A DNA stretch of 64,000 nt from Streptomyces megasporus. Its GTDB lineage: Bacteria > Actinomycetota > Actinomycetes > Streptomycetales > Streptomycetaceae. How positions within the stretch are numbered: position 1 is the first letter of the stretch; each line of letters opens with the position of its first letter. The position numbers and the translations under genes are program-made. The DNA lies in NCBI RefSeq assembly GCF_000718985.1, contig NZ_JODL01000008.1:62001-126000 (forward strand). Direction: 5' to 3'. This document shows positions 17,444 to 26,815 of the stretch, piece after piece. The notes under the pieces were generated by a model. The model saw only the letters and a list, made by a program, of their open reading frames with translations. It did not search any database and had not been told where the DNA came from.

Positions 17444-17527
17444 TCAGAGGACGGCGCGACAGAGCATGGCGGCGACACGGCACAGATCGACTGCCCGTCG
17501 CTTGGTGAGATCCGCCTGTCGCATCAT
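17444..17527 (-). CDS. Cysteine-type leader peptide (27 aa) upstream of sseA
   Basis: A short ORF beginning with two ATG codons (17525-17527, 17522-17524) encodes a 27-residue peptide with the core RRAVDLCRVAAMLCR. This matches the actinobacterial leader-peptide pattern (basic residues, then VDLCRVA, then a second cysteine) found upstream of sulfur-assimilation genes. It ends 156 nt before sseA. A -10 element (TACGAT, plus-strand 17535-17540) sits so close to the ATG that the mRNA is probably leaderless. In mycobacteria similar leaderless Cys ORFs act as cysteine-responsive attenuators. Confidence 0.75.
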   Translation of the reverse strand: MMRQADLTKRRAVDLCRVAAMLCRAVL

Positions 17528-17534
17528 GGGTCCG

Positions 17535-17564
17535 ATCGTAGGGACGGAAGGGCGGACGTGTCAC
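17535..17564 (-). promoter_or_regulatory. Promoter of the leader peptide-sseA transcript
   Basis: On the minus strand GTGACA (17559-17564) is followed after 18 nt by TACGAT (17535-17540), a good vegetative-sigma match. The expected start point falls at or next to the first ATG of the leader ORF, implying a leaderless mRNA. Confidence 0.6.
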
Positions 17565-17783
17565 CGTCGTTCCATACTTCAAGACATCATCGTCCGAATG
17601 TCGAGATTGCGGGCGAAGGGTCGCGGAACCGCCCGGATCGACGGGTCGGCGCGCCGGTGGGCGCGTCCGGCCCCGGACACACCCGTCTCGCGTGTCGGAC
17701 GGGCCGGAGACGGGCCGGAGACGGACCGTCGGGCGGGCCGTGGGGCCGTCCCGCGCTCCCGCGCCGGCCGGCCGGTCAACCGG

Positions 17784-18482
17784 TCAGCCGGCCAGGTTCA
17801 CGTCCGTGCCCGTCAGGTGGAGCACGACGCCCTTCTCGTCCACCTCGGCCTTCTCCAGCTTCAGCCCCGCGGGCAGGCCCTCGAGCGCCAGGTCCAGGTC
17901 GGTCCGGTCCCGTATCAGGTTCTCCGCCAGGGGAATCTCCGGGATCTCCTCGGCGTGCAGGCGGACGGTGTCCCCGTCGGCCACGCTGACGGTGCTGTGG
18001 AGGGTGAGTTCCAGGGCCCGACCCAGCAGCCCCGCGTTCGCCTCCACCTTGACCTGGTTCTTCGCGGCCCGCTCCGCGCCCGCGTAGCCGATGGTGTAAC
18101 TCTCGCCGACGTTCTCGCTCAGGTCCGTGTAGGTGATCCGGGCGCTGCCGGTGGCCCGGGCGGCGACGGCGGTGGAGAAGTTGTTCTCCAGCCGCACGTC
18201 GCTCAGCGCGACGTCCACCTCGGTGACCTCGACCTCGCGACCGCCGACCGTGACGGTCAGCCCGTCCAGCGTGGCGTCGACCGAGTCCAACTCCTTGCCC
18301 AGAATCTGGGTCAGGAACGGGAAGCCGTGGATCTCCACGGAGGGTTGCTCGCTCAGCCCCTTGGCGCTCTTGATCCGTGCGGCCACTTCGTCCTCCGCGA
18401 AACCGACCGCGAGCCGGTCGGCACCGACGAACAGGCCGCCCAGGAGGACCAGAAGGATCAGAAGTGTCCGTAGTGCACGCAT
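17784..18482 (-). CDS. DUF2993 (LmeA-type) exported/membrane-anchored protein
   Basis: 232 aa. An uncleaved or cleaved N-terminal hydrophobic segment ('LRTLLILLVLLGGLFVGAD') is followed by a DUF2993 domain with 'SAKGLSEQPSVEIHGFPFLTQ' and repeated beta-strand patterns. The mycobacterial relative LmeA is a lipid-binding envelope protein involved in lipomannan maturation. A comparable lipid-handling role is only a family-based guess. The ATG at 18482 stands about 100 nt from the next upstream gene, so it may have its own promoter. Confidence 0.87.
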   Translation of the reverse strand: MRALRTLLILLVLLGGLFVGADRLAVGFAEDEVAARIKSAKGLSEQPSVEIHGFPFLTQILGKELDSVDATLDGLTVTVGGREVEVTEVDVALSDVRLENNFSTAVAARATGSARITYTDLSENVGESYTIGYAGAERAAKNQVKVEANAGLLGRALELTLHSTVSVADGDTVRLHAEEIPEIPLAENLIRDRTDLDLALEGLPAGLKLEKAEVDEKGVVLHLTGTDVNLAG

Positions 18483-18581
18483 CGTGGTGGTCCCCCTGGG
18501 TGGCCGGGATCGATCGGGCTGCTCGGAGTGAACGACGTCGACGGAGGCCGCTCGAGTTCCGGCGAGCCTAGCGCGGGAGGT

Positions 18582-19631
18582 CTACGCCAGGGCCCTGCCG
18601 AGCAGGTAGACGGCCGGCACGGCGGCGGTCAGCGGCAGCGCCACACCCGCCGTCATGTGGACGAACCGGGAGGGGAAGTCGTAGCTCGCCACCCGCAGTC
18701 CGATCAGCGCGCACACCCCGGCGGCCGACCCCAGCACCGCGCCCGACGTGCCCAGGGAGGTGAACTCCCCGGCCGCGATACCCGCGCCCGCGGCGGCGGC
18801 CACCGCGACGAGGAGGGAGACCGGGCCCGGCAGCGGCAGCGCCCGGGCGAGCGTCGCGGCGGCCACGGCGAGGGCGCCGACCGTCACCGCGTCGGGCTCG
18901 GCGGCCAGGTGGCCGGCGGCGAGCACGGCGAGCGCGGTGGAGGCCACCCCGGCGGTCAGGGCGTACAGGCGCTCGTCGGGGGAGCTGTGGTTGCGCAGTT
19001 GGAGGGTGAGGACCAGCACGCACCAGACGCCGAGCGTGCCGACGACGGCGACCGGGGCGTGCTCGTCGGCGACCGTCAGCAGCGCGACGTCGGCGGTGAC
19101 GCCCCCGAGGAACGCCAGCGCGATGCCCTGGCGGGCCGGCCACATCCCGTTGAGCCGGTACCAGCCGGCGGCGGTGACGGCCTGGAGCAGCACCACGGCG
19201 AGGGCCGTCACCGGGCTCGGGAGCCGGGCGCCGACCGCGAGCAGCACGGCGAGGACGGTGGTGAGGGCGGCGGGCAGCAGACCCGGCGCGATGATCGGGT
19301 CGCCGGTGCGGTGCGCGGCGGGGGAGGGGGCGTCCACCGTGGCGGTGGCCGCCGGCGCGGCGGCCGGGGCGGTCGTGCCGGCCGAGATGCCGTCCCGCCC
19401 CGGCGGAACGGGGCCGGGGTACTGCGGCGGCGGGGAGGCGGAGCCGTCGGGGACGGCCGGTCCGTACCCCGCCTGGCCCTGGTCGCCGTACGAGCCGTAC
19501 GAGCCGTGGGAGCCGTACGGGCCCTGGCCACCGTGCGAACCGTGCGAACCGTACGGGCCCTGCGCGTCGTACGGCTGCTGGGAGGGCAGGGGGTGGTGCG
19601 GACGGCCCTGGGGGTACCGCTGGTCGTTCAT
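18582..19631 (-). CDS. Multi-pass membrane protein with Tyr/Gly-rich N-terminal repeats
   Basis: 349 aa. The N-terminal 60 residues contain imperfect repeats of GPYGSHG/YGSYG, a disordered cytoplasmic tail typical of Streptomyces membrane proteins. About nine hydrophobic helices follow from residue 115 ('GLLPAALTTVLAVLLAVGA' onwards). No catalytic motif is seen. Its start overlaps the stop of the MoaD-like gene by 4 nt, so the two are translationally coupled. Function unknown; a transporter-like role is possible but unsupported. Confidence 0.86.
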   Translation of the reverse strand: MNDQRYPQGRPHHPLPSQQPYDAQGPYGSHGSHGGQGPYGSHGSYGSYGDQGQAGYGPAVPDGSASPPPQYPGPVPPGRDGISAGTTAPAAAPAATATVDAPSPAAHRTGDPIIAPGLLPAALTTVLAVLLAVGARLPSPVTALAVVLLQAVTAAGWYRLNGMWPARQGIALAFLGGVTADVALLTVADEHAPVAVVGTLGVWCVLVLTLQLRNHSSPDERLYALTAGVASTALAVLAAGHLAAEPDAVTVGALAVAAATLARALPLPGPVSLLVAVAAAAGAGIAAGEFTSLGTSGAVLGSAAGVCALIGLRVASYDFPSRFVHMTAGVALPLTAAVPAVYLLGRALA

Positions 19632-19894
19632 CGGGAGCCTCCCGCGAAGGGGGGAAGCACCTCGACGGTGCCGCCCTCGGTCAGTCGGACGATGGTGTGG
19701 TCACGCCTGCCGACCGGCTCGCCGTCCACCAGGAACGAGCAGCGCGTCAGCACCCGCGCGAAGTCCGGCCGGTCGGCGTGCCTCTCGCGCGCCGCCGCCA
19801 GCGCCTCGGCGAGCGTGTGGGCGTCGTACCGTTCCTCGGTGATCCCGGCGGCGGCCTTGGCCGCGGCCCAGTAGCGGATCATGCCGCTCGGCAT
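19628..19894 (-). CDS. MoaD/ThiS-family small sulfur-carrier-like protein
   Basis: 88-aa beta-grasp protein ('MIRYWAAAKAAAGITEERYD', 'CSFLVDGEPVG', 'EVLPPFAGG'). MoaD proteins carry a thiocarboxylate on a C-terminal Gly-Gly. Here the Gly-Gly is followed by Ser-Arg, so either a protease trims it or it no longer serves as a carrier. It is coupled to a membrane protein gene rather than to molybdopterin genes. MoaD-like fold is fairly sure; molybdopterin synthesis is not. Confidence 0.85.
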   Translation of the reverse strand: MPSGMIRYWAAAKAAAGITEERYDAHTLAEALAAARERHADRPDFARVLTRCSFLVDGEPVGRRDHTIVRLTEGGTVEVLPPFAGGSR

Positions 19895-19906
19895 GGTGAT
19901 TCCCTC

Positions 19907-20869
19907 TCAGCCGTCCGTCGTGCAGCCACCATGATGGCGGGTCGGCCGGCCGGCGTGCGCCGTCACCCAGGAACCGATCCGGTCCAGGAGCTCCGGGGGC
20001 GCGGCGTTCTCGGCGTGCCCGAAGCCGTGTTCCACCCACAGTTCCGTGGTCGCGGAGTCGGCGGCGGCCACCAGCGACCGGGGGTGGTCCAGCGGGAAGT
20101 AGGCGTCCCGGTCGCCGTGCACCACCAGCAGCGGGGTCGGCGCGATCAGCGGCGCGGCCTCCACCGGCGACAGCGGCACCGGGTCCCAGTCCCGGTGGTG
20201 GACGCGGGTGCGCAGCCCGTAGCGGGAGACCAGCCGCCCCAGCGGGCGTTGGATCACCCAGTGGACCCGGCGCATGGCCGCCGTGCCGCGGTAGTACCAG
20301 CGGGCGGGCGCGCTCACGGCCACGACGGCGTCGGCGTGCGCGTCCCCACGTCCGCGGATCCGCTCCTTCGGCCGGTACAGCGCCGCGTGCCGCAGCACCA
20401 CCGAGCCGCCCATCGAGAAGCCCACCGTGGCCACCGCGGAGTGCCCCAGGGAGCGGGCCCAGCGCACCGCCGCGGCGAGGTCCAGCACCTCCTTGTCGCC
20501 GACGGTGGACCGCCCCCCGGACCGGCCGTGACCGCGGAAGGAGAACGCGACCACGGCCGCGTGTCGGGAGAACGCCTGTGACACTCGTCGCACCGCGGAC
20601 CGCTCCAGCGAACCGGTGAAACCGTGCGCGACGACGATCGCGAGTCCGCCCGGACCCGACCCCTCCGCATCCGTCTCCCGGCCCCCCGCGCACCCGTGAC
20701 GGGGCAGGTACAGGGCGTCGACGCCCACTCCGTCGTCCGTCCTCAGACGCCTCCGCAGAGGGGTCCGCACGGGCCTTCGAGGGGGCCTTCGCGCCGCCGC
20801 CCGACCGACACCGTCGGTGACCGGCCCGCCACGGTGGAGATGCGCGGAGCCCTCTGTTCCGTCGTCCAT
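19907..20869 (-). CDS. Alpha/beta hydrolase
   Basis: 320-aa predicted esterase/lipase-like hydrolase. The N-terminus of about 50 residues is Arg-rich. The core has the HGF oxyanion region ([10 protein letters not shown]), nucleophile elbow GFSMGG, a likely acid Asp in [10 protein letters not shown] and a His in [12 protein letters not shown] 20869 was chosen as the first start giving a full domain. It is divergently transcribed from glnR with 127 nt between them. Substrate unknown. Confidence 0.87.
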   Translation of the reverse strand: MDDGTEGSAHLHRGGPVTDGVGRAAARRPPRRPVRTPLRRRLRTDDGVGVDALYLPRHGCAGGRETDAEGSGPGGLAIVVAHGFTGSLERSAVRRVSQAFSRHAAVVAFSFRGHGRSGGRSTVGDKEVLDLAAAVRWARSLGHSAVATVGFSMGGSVVLRHAALYRPKERIRGRGDAHADAVVAVSAPARWYYRGTAAMRRVHWVIQRPLGRLVSRYGLRTRVHHRDWDPVPLSPVEAAPLIAPTPLLVVHGDRDAYFPLDHPRSLVAAADSATTELWVEHGFGHAENAAPPELLDRIGSWVTAHAGRPTRHHGGCTTDG

Positions 20870-20996
20870 GTGGGATATTCTCGACGACGAGAGGATCCGG
20901 GCAGCGCCGCCCCCGGGTCCTTTTGTGCTTTCGGAGCGCCGTACGAAGCAGTGCCGCCACACGTGCCCCACGGGGCCGGGGAAGGAACTCGACGTC

Positions 20997-21821
20997 ATGA
21001 GCTCGCTACTTCTGCTGACCAACGCACTCCAGCCCTCGACCGAGGTCCTGCCCGCGCTCGGCCTGCTCCTCCACGACGTCCGGGTGGCCCCCGCCGAGGG
21101 GCCGGCCCTCGTGGACACCCCCGGCGCCGACGCCGTCCTCGTCGACGGTCGCCGCGACCTCCCCCAGACGCGCTCGCTCTGCCGGCTCCTGCGCTCCACC
21201 GGGCTGAGCTGCCCGCTGATCCTGGTGGTGACCGAGGGCGGACTCGCGGCCGTCACCGCCGAGTGGGGCGTCGACGACGTCCTGCTGGACACCGCCGGAC
21301 CGGCCGAGGTCGAGGCCCGGCTGCGGCTGGCCGCGGGCCGCCGGCAACTGGCCGGGGACGACAGCCCCATGGAGATCCGCACCGGCGACCTGTCGGTGGA
21401 CGAGGCCACCTACAGCGCCAAACTCAAGGGCCGGGTCCTGGACCTGACCTTCAAGGAGTTCGAGCTGCTGAAGTACCTGGCGCAGCACCCCGGCCGGGTG
21501 TTCACCCGGGCCCAGCTCCTCCAGGAGGTGTGGGGCTACGACTACTTCGGCGGCACGCGCACCGTCGACGTCCACGTGCGGCGGCTGCGGGCGAAGCTCG
21601 GCCCCGAGCACGAGTCGCTGATCGGAACCGTCCGGAACGTCGGCTACCGCTTCGTCCTCCCGGAGAAGAAGGAACCGACCGCGGAGGAGAAGAGGGCCCG
21701 CGAGGACGCCAGAGCCACCGTGGACGCCGCCGAGGAGATGGCGCGGGCGGCGGCCGGCGGCAGGGCGGGCGAGGGCCGGGCGGCCTCGGCACGAGGGGAA
21801 GGAAGACGGGGAGGAAACTGA
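20997..21821 (+). CDS. glnR: Global nitrogen regulator GlnR (OmpR-type)
   Basis: 274-aa orphan response regulator controlling nitrogen assimilation genes (glnA, amtB, nir). The atypical receiver domain (about 1-120, '[20 protein letters not shown]') keeps D50 and R52, described as dimer-contact residues, but lacks the usual acidic pocket. The winged-helix output domain follows ('[20 protein letters not shown]', '[17 protein letters not shown]'). The C-terminal 50 residues are a charged Ala/Arg/Glu tail. No kinase gene is adjacent, as expected. ATG 20997 has GGAAGGA upstream. None of its classical targets lies in the window. Confidence 0.94.
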   Translation: MSSLLLLTNALQPSTEVLPALGLLLHDVRVAPAEGPALVDTPGADAVLVDGRRDLPQTRSLCRLLRSTGLSCPLILVVTEGGLAAVTAEWGVDDVLLDTAGPAEVEARLRLAAGRRQLAGDDSPMEIRTGDLSVDEATYSAKLKGRVLDLTFKEFELLKYLAQHPGRVFTRAQLLQEVWGYDYFGGTRTVDVHVRRLRAKLGPEHESLIGTVRNVGYRFVLPEKKEPTAEEKRAREDARATVDAAEEMARAAAGGRAGEGRAASARGEGRRGGN

Positions 21822-21845
21822 CACACCGCGCGTAGACTGCCCGTT

Positions 21846-22871
21846 GTGGCGAAGGTGACGCGGGACGATGTGGCGAGACTGGCGGGTACGTCGACCGCTG
21901 TCGTCAGCTATGTGATCAACAACGGTCCGCGACCGGTCGCCCCGGCGACCCGCGAGCGCGTGCTCGCGGCGATCAAGGAGCTGGGCTACCGACCGGACCG
22001 GGTGGCGCAGGCGATGGCCTCGCGGCGCACCGACCTCATAGGGCTGATCGTCCCGGACGCCCGGCAGCCGTTCTTCGCGGAGATGGCGCACGCGGTCGAA
22101 CAGGCCGCCGCCGACCGCGGCAAGATGGTGCTCGTCGGCAACTCGGACTACCTCGACGAGCGCGAGGTGCACTACCTGCGCGCCTTCCTCGGCATGCGCG
22201 TCTCGGGCCTGATCCTGATCAGCCAGGGGCCCAGCGAACGCGCCGCCGCCGAGATAGAGGCGTGGGACGCCCGCGTGGTGCTGCTGCACCGGCGGCCCGA
22301 GGCGATCGACGACGTGGCCGTCGTCCTCGACGACGTCGGCGGCGCCCAGATGGTCACCCGGCACCTGCTGGAACACGGCCACGAGTACGTGGCCTGCCTG
22401 GGCGGCGTGGAGTCCACCCCCGCCTACGGCGACCCGGTCACCGACCACGTGGAGGGCTGGCGCCGGGCGATGAAGGAGGCGGGCCGCTCCACCGACGGCC
22501 GACTCTTCCAGGCCCCCTACAACCGCTACGACACCTACCGCGTCGCGCTCGACCTGCTCGGCGGCCCCGATCGCCCGCCCGCGCTGGTGTGCGCCACCGA
22601 CGACCAGGCCATCGGCGTGCTGCGGGCCGCCCGCGAACTGGGCATCGACGTGCCCGGCGAACTGGCGGTGGCCGGCTTCGACGACGTCAAGGAGGCGGCG
22701 CTGACCGACCCGCCGCTCACCACGGTCGGCTCGGACCGCGAGGCCATGGCCCGGGCGGCGGTGGACCTGGTGCTGGACGACGGGCTGCGGGTGACGGGCT
22801 CGCGGCGCGAGCGCGTCCGCCAGTTCCCCACGGGCCTGGTGGTGCGCCGCTCCTGCGGCTGCGGCGACTGA
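21846..22871 (+). CDS. LacI-family transcriptional regulator
   Basis: 341-aa repressor with a GTG start. The N-terminal HTH ('[21 protein letters not shown]') and hinge are followed by a periplasmic-binding-protein-like sensor domain ('[21 protein letters not shown]', '[19 protein letters not shown]'). It ends with an unusual cysteine pair (RRSCGCGD). It lies 24 nt after glnR, as I remember from the S. coelicolor locus. No sugar-uptake operon is next to it; its target is unknown. Confidence 0.93.
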   Translation: MAKVTRDDVARLAGTSTAVVSYVINNGPRPVAPATRERVLAAIKELGYRPDRVAQAMASRRTDLIGLIVPDARQPFFAEMAHAVEQAAADRGKMVLVGNSDYLDEREVHYLRAFLGMRVSGLILISQGPSERAAAEIEAWDARVVLLHRRPEAIDDVAVVLDDVGGAQMVTRHLLEHGHEYVACLGGVESTPAYGDPVTDHVEGWRRAMKEAGRSTDGRLFQAPYNRYDTYRVALDLLGGPDRPPALVCATDDQAIGVLRAARELGIDVPGELAVAGFDDVKEAALTDPPLTTVGSDREAMARAAVDLVLDDGLRVTGSRRERVRQFPTGLVVRRSCGCGD

Positions 22872-22904
22872 CCCACGCGCCTTTCCGAACCCCTCCCGGT
22901 GGAC

Positions 22905-22944
22905 TCTTCCCCGGGTTTCAGTCGGCTCTCATAAAATTCTCATA
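22905..22944. promoter_or_regulatory. 11-nt-phased direct repeats upstream of HtrA-like gene
   Basis: Identical heptamers TCTCATA begin at 22927 and 22938. Weaker copies, TTTCAGT and TCTTCCC, begin at 22916 and 22905, giving four units at exact 11-nt spacing. OmpR-family response regulators bind such tandem head-to-tail repeats, and one is encoded 1 kb downstream. The array ends 22 nt before the protease ATG, so it overlaps or abuts the promoter. Confidence 0.55.
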
Positions 22945-22966
22945 CCGGACGCGCACAGTCGTCGGT

Positions 22967-23947
22967 ATGAGCGATCACGACACGCACCCCGCGTATCCGC
23001 CCCGCCCGACCCACGAGCCCCTGTTCGCTCCGCCCGCGCCCGCCTCCGAACCGACGCCCGCGCCCGCCCCGGGGACGCGCTCCCGTCGGCGGGCCCGCCG
23101 GCCGGTCGGACTGCTGGCGGCCGTGGCGATCGTGTCGGCCGCCGTCGGCGGCGGCACCGCCGCCCTGGTGGGCGGGGCGGCCACGGACGGCTCCGCCTCC
23201 CCCGGCGTCTCCGCGGTCCGGGGGACGAACACCGCCGCCGAGGCCAGTGTCGCGGACGTGGTGAAGGCCGTCGGCCCCAGCGTCGTGGAGATCGACGCCT
23301 CCTCCTCCTCCGGCTCCGCGACCGGCTCCGGCGTGGTGATCTCCGAGGACGGCGAGATCCTCACCAACAACCACGTCGTCGCCGGCGCGGGACGGATCGA
23401 GGTCACCTTCTCCGACGGCGACACCGCCCGGGCCGAGATCGTCGGCACCGAACCCGACCTCGACATGGCGCTGATCCGGGTGGACGGCGCCCGGAACCTC
23501 GACCCCGCGGAACTCGGCGACTCCGACGCGGTCGCCATCGGCGACCGGGTCGTGGCGTTCGGCTCCCCCCGCGGCCTGTCCGGCACGGTGACCAGCGGCA
23601 TCGTCTCCGCCAAGGACCGCGACGTCACCGTGGAACGGGAGGACGGGAACGGCGGGCCGCGCGGCGACGGCTCCTGGCCGTTCGAGTTCGGCGGCGGGCA
23701 GTACAACGGCGAACTCGGCCGGGACACCACCACCTACCGGGCCATCCAGACCGACGCCTCCCTCAACCCCGGCAACTCCGGCGGCCCGCTGGTCACCCTG
23801 GACGGCAGGGTGATCGGCATCAACTCCGCGATCCACTCCAACGCCTCCTCGGCCTCCGAGGCGGGCAGCATCGGCCTGGGCTTCGCGGTCCCGATCAACG
23901 ACGTGAAGGAGATCCTCGACGACCTCCGCGCCGGCGCCGGCCGGTGA
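22967..23947 (+). CDS. HtrA/PepD-like membrane-anchored serine protease without PDZ domain
   Basis: 326 aa. A Pro/Ala-rich cytoplasmic tail (about 1-45) and one membrane helix ('[21 protein letters not shown]') precede a trypsin-like domain with the triad His (TNNHVVAG), Asp ([11 protein letters not shown]) and Ser (NPGNSGGPL). The protein ends about 30 residues after that domain, so the C-terminal PDZ domain usual in HtrA/DegP is absent. It is followed after 16 nt by a two-component system, the same arrangement as mycobacterial pepD with mprAB. A role in envelope stress is inferred from that. Confidence 0.92.
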   Translation: MSDHDTHPAYPPRPTHEPLFAPPAPASEPTPAPAPGTRSRRRARRPVGLLAAVAIVSAAVGGGTAALVGGAATDGSASPGVSAVRGTNTAAEASVADVVKAVGPSVVEIDASSSSGSATGSGVVISEDGEILTNNHVVAGAGRIEVTFSDGDTARAEIVGTEPDLDMALIRVDGARNLDPAELGDSDAVAIGDRVVAFGSPRGLSGTVTSGIVSAKDRDVTVEREDGNGGPRGDGSWPFEFGGGQYNGELGRDTTTYRAIQTDASLNPGNSGGPLVTLDGRVIGINSAIHSNASSASEAGSIGLGFAVPINDVKEILDDLRAGAGR

Positions 23948-23963
23948 TGCGACACTCGCGTCC

Positions 23964-24707
23964 ATGACCTCCGCCGCCAACCCCACACCCGCGTCCGCGC
24001 GCGTGCTGATCGTCGACGACGAGCCGGCCGTACGAGAGGCCCTGCGCCGCAGCCTGGCCTTCGAGGGCTACGAGACCGACCTCGCCTCCGACGGGCTGGA
24101 GGCCCTGGAACGGGTCGAGGCGCACCGCCCCGACCTGGTGATCCTGGACGTGCTGATGCCGCGCATGGACGGACTGACCGCCGCCCGGCGGCTGCGCGCG
24201 GCCGGCGCCACCGTCCCCATCCTGATGCTCACCGCGCGGGACACCGTCGGCGACCGCGTTACCGGCCTGGACGCGGGCGCCGACGACTACCTGGTCAAGC
24301 CGTTCGAGCTGGACGAGCTGCTGGCCCGCATCCGCGCCCTGCTCCGCCGCAGCTCCTACGCGCGCGAGCAGGCGGGCGGAGAGGACACCGAGGTGCTGAC
24401 CTTCGCGGACCTGCGGATGGACCTCACCACGCGCGAGGTGACCCGCGGCGGACGGCCGGTGGAGCTGACCCGGACGGAGTTCACCCTGCTGGAGATGTTC
24501 CTGGCGCATCCGCGTCAGGTCCTCACCCGCGAACAGATCCTCAAGGCCGTCTGGGGCTTCGACTTCGAACCCTCCTCCAACTCCCTGGACGTGTACGTGA
24601 TGTACCTGCGCCGCAAGACCGAGGCGGGCGGCGAGCCCCGCCTGCTGCACACCGTGCGGGGCGTCGGCTACGTGCTGCGCGAGGGGCCGGGGAGCGCCGG
24701 CCGGTGA
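23964..24707 (+). CDS. OmpR-family response regulator (MprA-like)
   Basis: 247 aa. The receiver domain has the acidic pair DDE near the start, phospho-acceptor Asp at residue 62 ([12 protein letters not shown]), conserved Thr in MLTARD and Lys in LVKPFEL. The winged-helix output domain ('[20 protein letters not shown]', '[15 protein letters not shown]') follows. It sits 16 nt after the protease gene and its end overlaps the kinase GTG. The phased repeats upstream of the protease are its likely target. Confidence 0.94.
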   Translation: MTSAANPTPASARVLIVDDEPAVREALRRSLAFEGYETDLASDGLEALERVEAHRPDLVILDVLMPRMDGLTAARRLRAAGATVPILMLTARDTVGDRVTGLDAGADDYLVKPFELDELLARIRALLRRSSYAREQAGGEDTEVLTFADLRMDLTTREVTRGGRPVELTRTEFTLLEMFLAHPRQVLTREQILKAVWGFDFEPSSNSLDVYVMYLRRKTEAGGEPRLLHTVRGVGYVLREGPGSAGR

Positions 24708-26110
24708 CCCGCTGGTTCAACGCCCTGCCGCTGCGCTCGCGCCTGGCCCTGCTGGTCGCGACGGCGGTGGCGGTCGCGGTGGCGGCGTGCGCCGCGTCCG
24801 CCTGGTTCCTGGTGCGCGCCCAGCTCGTCGACTCCCTCGACGACGCCCTGCGCCGCAACCAGGTCGATCGGCTGGCCCTGGACTTCGTCCGGGCCGGGGG
24901 GCAGTGCCGGGCGGTGCCCGAGGAGGAACGGCGGTCCCTGCCCAACCCCTTCGACTCCACGGTGCAGCTCGTGGACGGCACCGGCACGAGCTGCGTGGTC
25001 TTCGGCGAGCAACCGCTGCCGGTCTCCGCCTCCGACGTGGCGGTAGCGCGCGGCGAGCGCCCGGAGGCCCTGCGCACCGTCACCGCCGGCGGCACCGAGT
25101 ACCGGGCGCTGACGACCCCGCTGGAGGGCACGAACGTCGCCGCCACCGTGGCCCGCCCGCTGGACGAGGTCGACGACTCCCTGAACACCCTCGGCATCGT
25201 CCTCGGTCTGGTCGCCGCCGCCGGCGTGCTCGGTTCGGCGGGCGCCGGCGTCGGGCTCGCCCGCGCGGGCCTGCGACCGGTGGACCGGCTCACCGACGCG
25301 GTGGAACACGTCGCCCGCACCGAGGACCTGGCCGTCCGCATCCCCGTGGAGGGCGACGACGAGATCGCCCGCCTGTCGCGCTCCTTCAACGCCATGACCG
25401 CCGCCCTGGCCACCTCCCGCGACCTCCAGCAGCAGCTCATCGCCGACGCCGGGCACGAGCTGCGCACCCCGCTCACCTCCCTGCGCACCAACATCGACCT
25501 GCTGGTGCGCAGTGAGCGGACCGGCCGCTCGCTGCCGCCGGAGGACCGTCGGGCCCTGTTGGAGTCGGTGCGGGCGCAGATCGCCGAACTCGCCTCGCTC
25601 ATCGGCGACCTCCAGGAACTCTCCCGCCCCGACGCCGTCGCCGCCGGCGGGTCCGTCGAGGTGGTCGGCCTCCACGACACCACCGAGCGGGCCGTGGAGC
25701 GCGCCCGGCTGCGCGGCACCGGCATCACCGTCACCGCCGAACTGGCGCCCTGGTACGTGCGCGCCGAACCGGCCGCCCTGGAACGGGCGGTGGTCAACCT
25801 GCTGGACAACGCCGTGAAGTTCTCCCCGCCCGGCGGGACGGTCGAGGTCGTCCTCGCCGACGGCGTCCTGCGGGTGCGCGACCACGGTCCGGGCATCCCG
25901 GAGGAGGAACTGCCCCACGTCTTCGACCGGTTCTGGCGCTCCCCGTCCGCCCGCAGCCTCCCCGGCTCCGGACTGGGGCTGTCCATCGTGGCCCGCACGG
26001 TCCGCCGCAGCGGCGGCGAGATCGCCCTGCGCCCGGCGGGGGGCGGCGGCACGGAGGCGATCCTCCGCCTCCCCGGCGCCCCCACGCCCCCACCGGACCG
26101 CCTTCCCTGA
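24704..26110 (+). CDS. Sensor histidine kinase (MprB-like)
   Basis: 468 aa with a GTG start overlapping the regulator stop (GTGA). Two membrane helices (about 10-35 and 160-185) flank a sensor domain of about 125 residues with two cysteines (GGQCRAV, GTSCVVF) that may form a disulfide. HAMP follows, then the H-box with His at residue 251 ([13 protein letters not shown]), N-box [11 protein letters not shown]1 DHGPGI and G2 GSGLGLSIV. The signal is probably envelope stress by analogy with MprB. It is the last gene of the protease-regulator-kinase operon. Confidence 0.94.
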   Translation: MTRWFNALPLRSRLALLVATAVAVAVAACAASAWFLVRAQLVDSLDDALRRNQVDRLALDFVRAGGQCRAVPEEERRSLPNPFDSTVQLVDGTGTSCVVFGEQPLPVSASDVAVARGERPEALRTVTAGGTEYRALTTPLEGTNVAATVARPLDEVDDSLNTLGIVLGLVAAAGVLGSAGAGVGLARAGLRPVDRLTDAVEHVARTEDLAVRIPVEGDDEIARLSRSFNAMTAALATSRDLQQQLIADAGHELRTPLTSLRTNIDLLVRSERTGRSLPPEDRRALLESVRAQIAELASLIGDLQELSRPDAVAAGGSVEVVGLHDTTERAVERARLRGTGITVTAELAPWYVRAEPAALERAVVNLLDNAVKFSPPGGTVEVVLADGVLRVRDHGPGIPEEELPHVFDRFWRSPSARSLPGSGLGLSIVARTVRRSGGEIALRPAGGGGTEAILRLPGAPTPPPDRLP

Positions 26111-26151
26111 CCGCCGGGCCCGTCCGATCACCGGGTGTGCCGTCGGCGGGA

Positions 26152-26685
26152 TCAGTCGCCCAGGGCCTCGCAGATGTTCTCCTGCGTGCCCTCCATCACC
26201 GAGAAGCGGCGGGTGCCGTCCTCGGCGAACTCCACCACGTGGAAGCCGTCGACGACCCAGAAACCCCGGGGGAACTCGTCCCCCTCGCGCATCCCGAAGC
26301 CCACCGGGCCGAAGGCGACGTACCGCTCGTACCGGCCGTCCTCCCGGTACTTGGGGAAGGCGTGGCCGCTGATGTCGCGCACGGTGGTCGCGCCGGTGTC
26401 GGTGTTCTCGAACTCGACCACCAGCGGGCCCTTGTACTCCTCGCGCTTGACGGCGCCGTCGGGGTACCGCTCCAGCACCCGCTTGACCATGTCCTGCTCC
26501 AGCGGGGTCGACGTCAGGGGGAAGGAGCAGACGTACCCGGCCGGCACCGAGAAGCCGTGGTCCACGTACGGCTCCCACGGTTCGGGAGCCGGGCCCCGGG
26601 CCGGGCCGTCGGCGGCGGCCGTCGCCGCGGGGAGCAGCCCCGCCGCGCACACGGCGGCCAGTACGAACGCGACACGTCGCTTCAC
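26152..26685 (-). CDS. Small secreted protein of unknown function
   Basis: 177 aa from GTG 26685, chosen because GAGGAGG precedes it and because it starts directly at the signal peptide (KRRVAFVLAAVCAAGLLPAA). Cleavage is likely after ATAAA or nearby. The mature part has two cysteines (GYVCSFP and ENICEALGD at the C-terminus) likely to pair, and beta-rich sequence ('GPLVVEFENTDTGATTVRDI', 'GFWVVDGFHVVEF'). It is convergent with the kinase gene. No family recognised. Confidence 0.78.
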   Translation of the reverse strand: MKRRVAFVLAAVCAAGLLPAATAAADGPARGPAPEPWEPYVDHGFSVPAGYVCSFPLTSTPLEQDMVKRVLERYPDGAVKREEYKGPLVVEFENTDTGATTVRDISGHAFPKYREDGRYERYVAFGPVGFGMREGDEFPRGFWVVDGFHVVEFAEDGTRRFSVMEGTQENICEALGD

Positions 26686-26815
26686 TCGGTCCTCCTCGAC
26701 GGCACGGCTCTCGGTTCGCCGTCGACCCAACCGGTTCGTCGTGCGCGCTGTCAACACATGTGCTTATCAAGGGTGTTGGCGTGGAAGCGTCCCGAGGAGC
26801 CCCACCGGGACGGGG

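Noticed and set aside
17274..17582. 102-aa minus-strand frame covering the sseA upstream region
   Set aside because: It is in another frame than both sseA and the leader peptide, has no ribosome site and shows low-complexity composition; the short leader ORF explains the region better.
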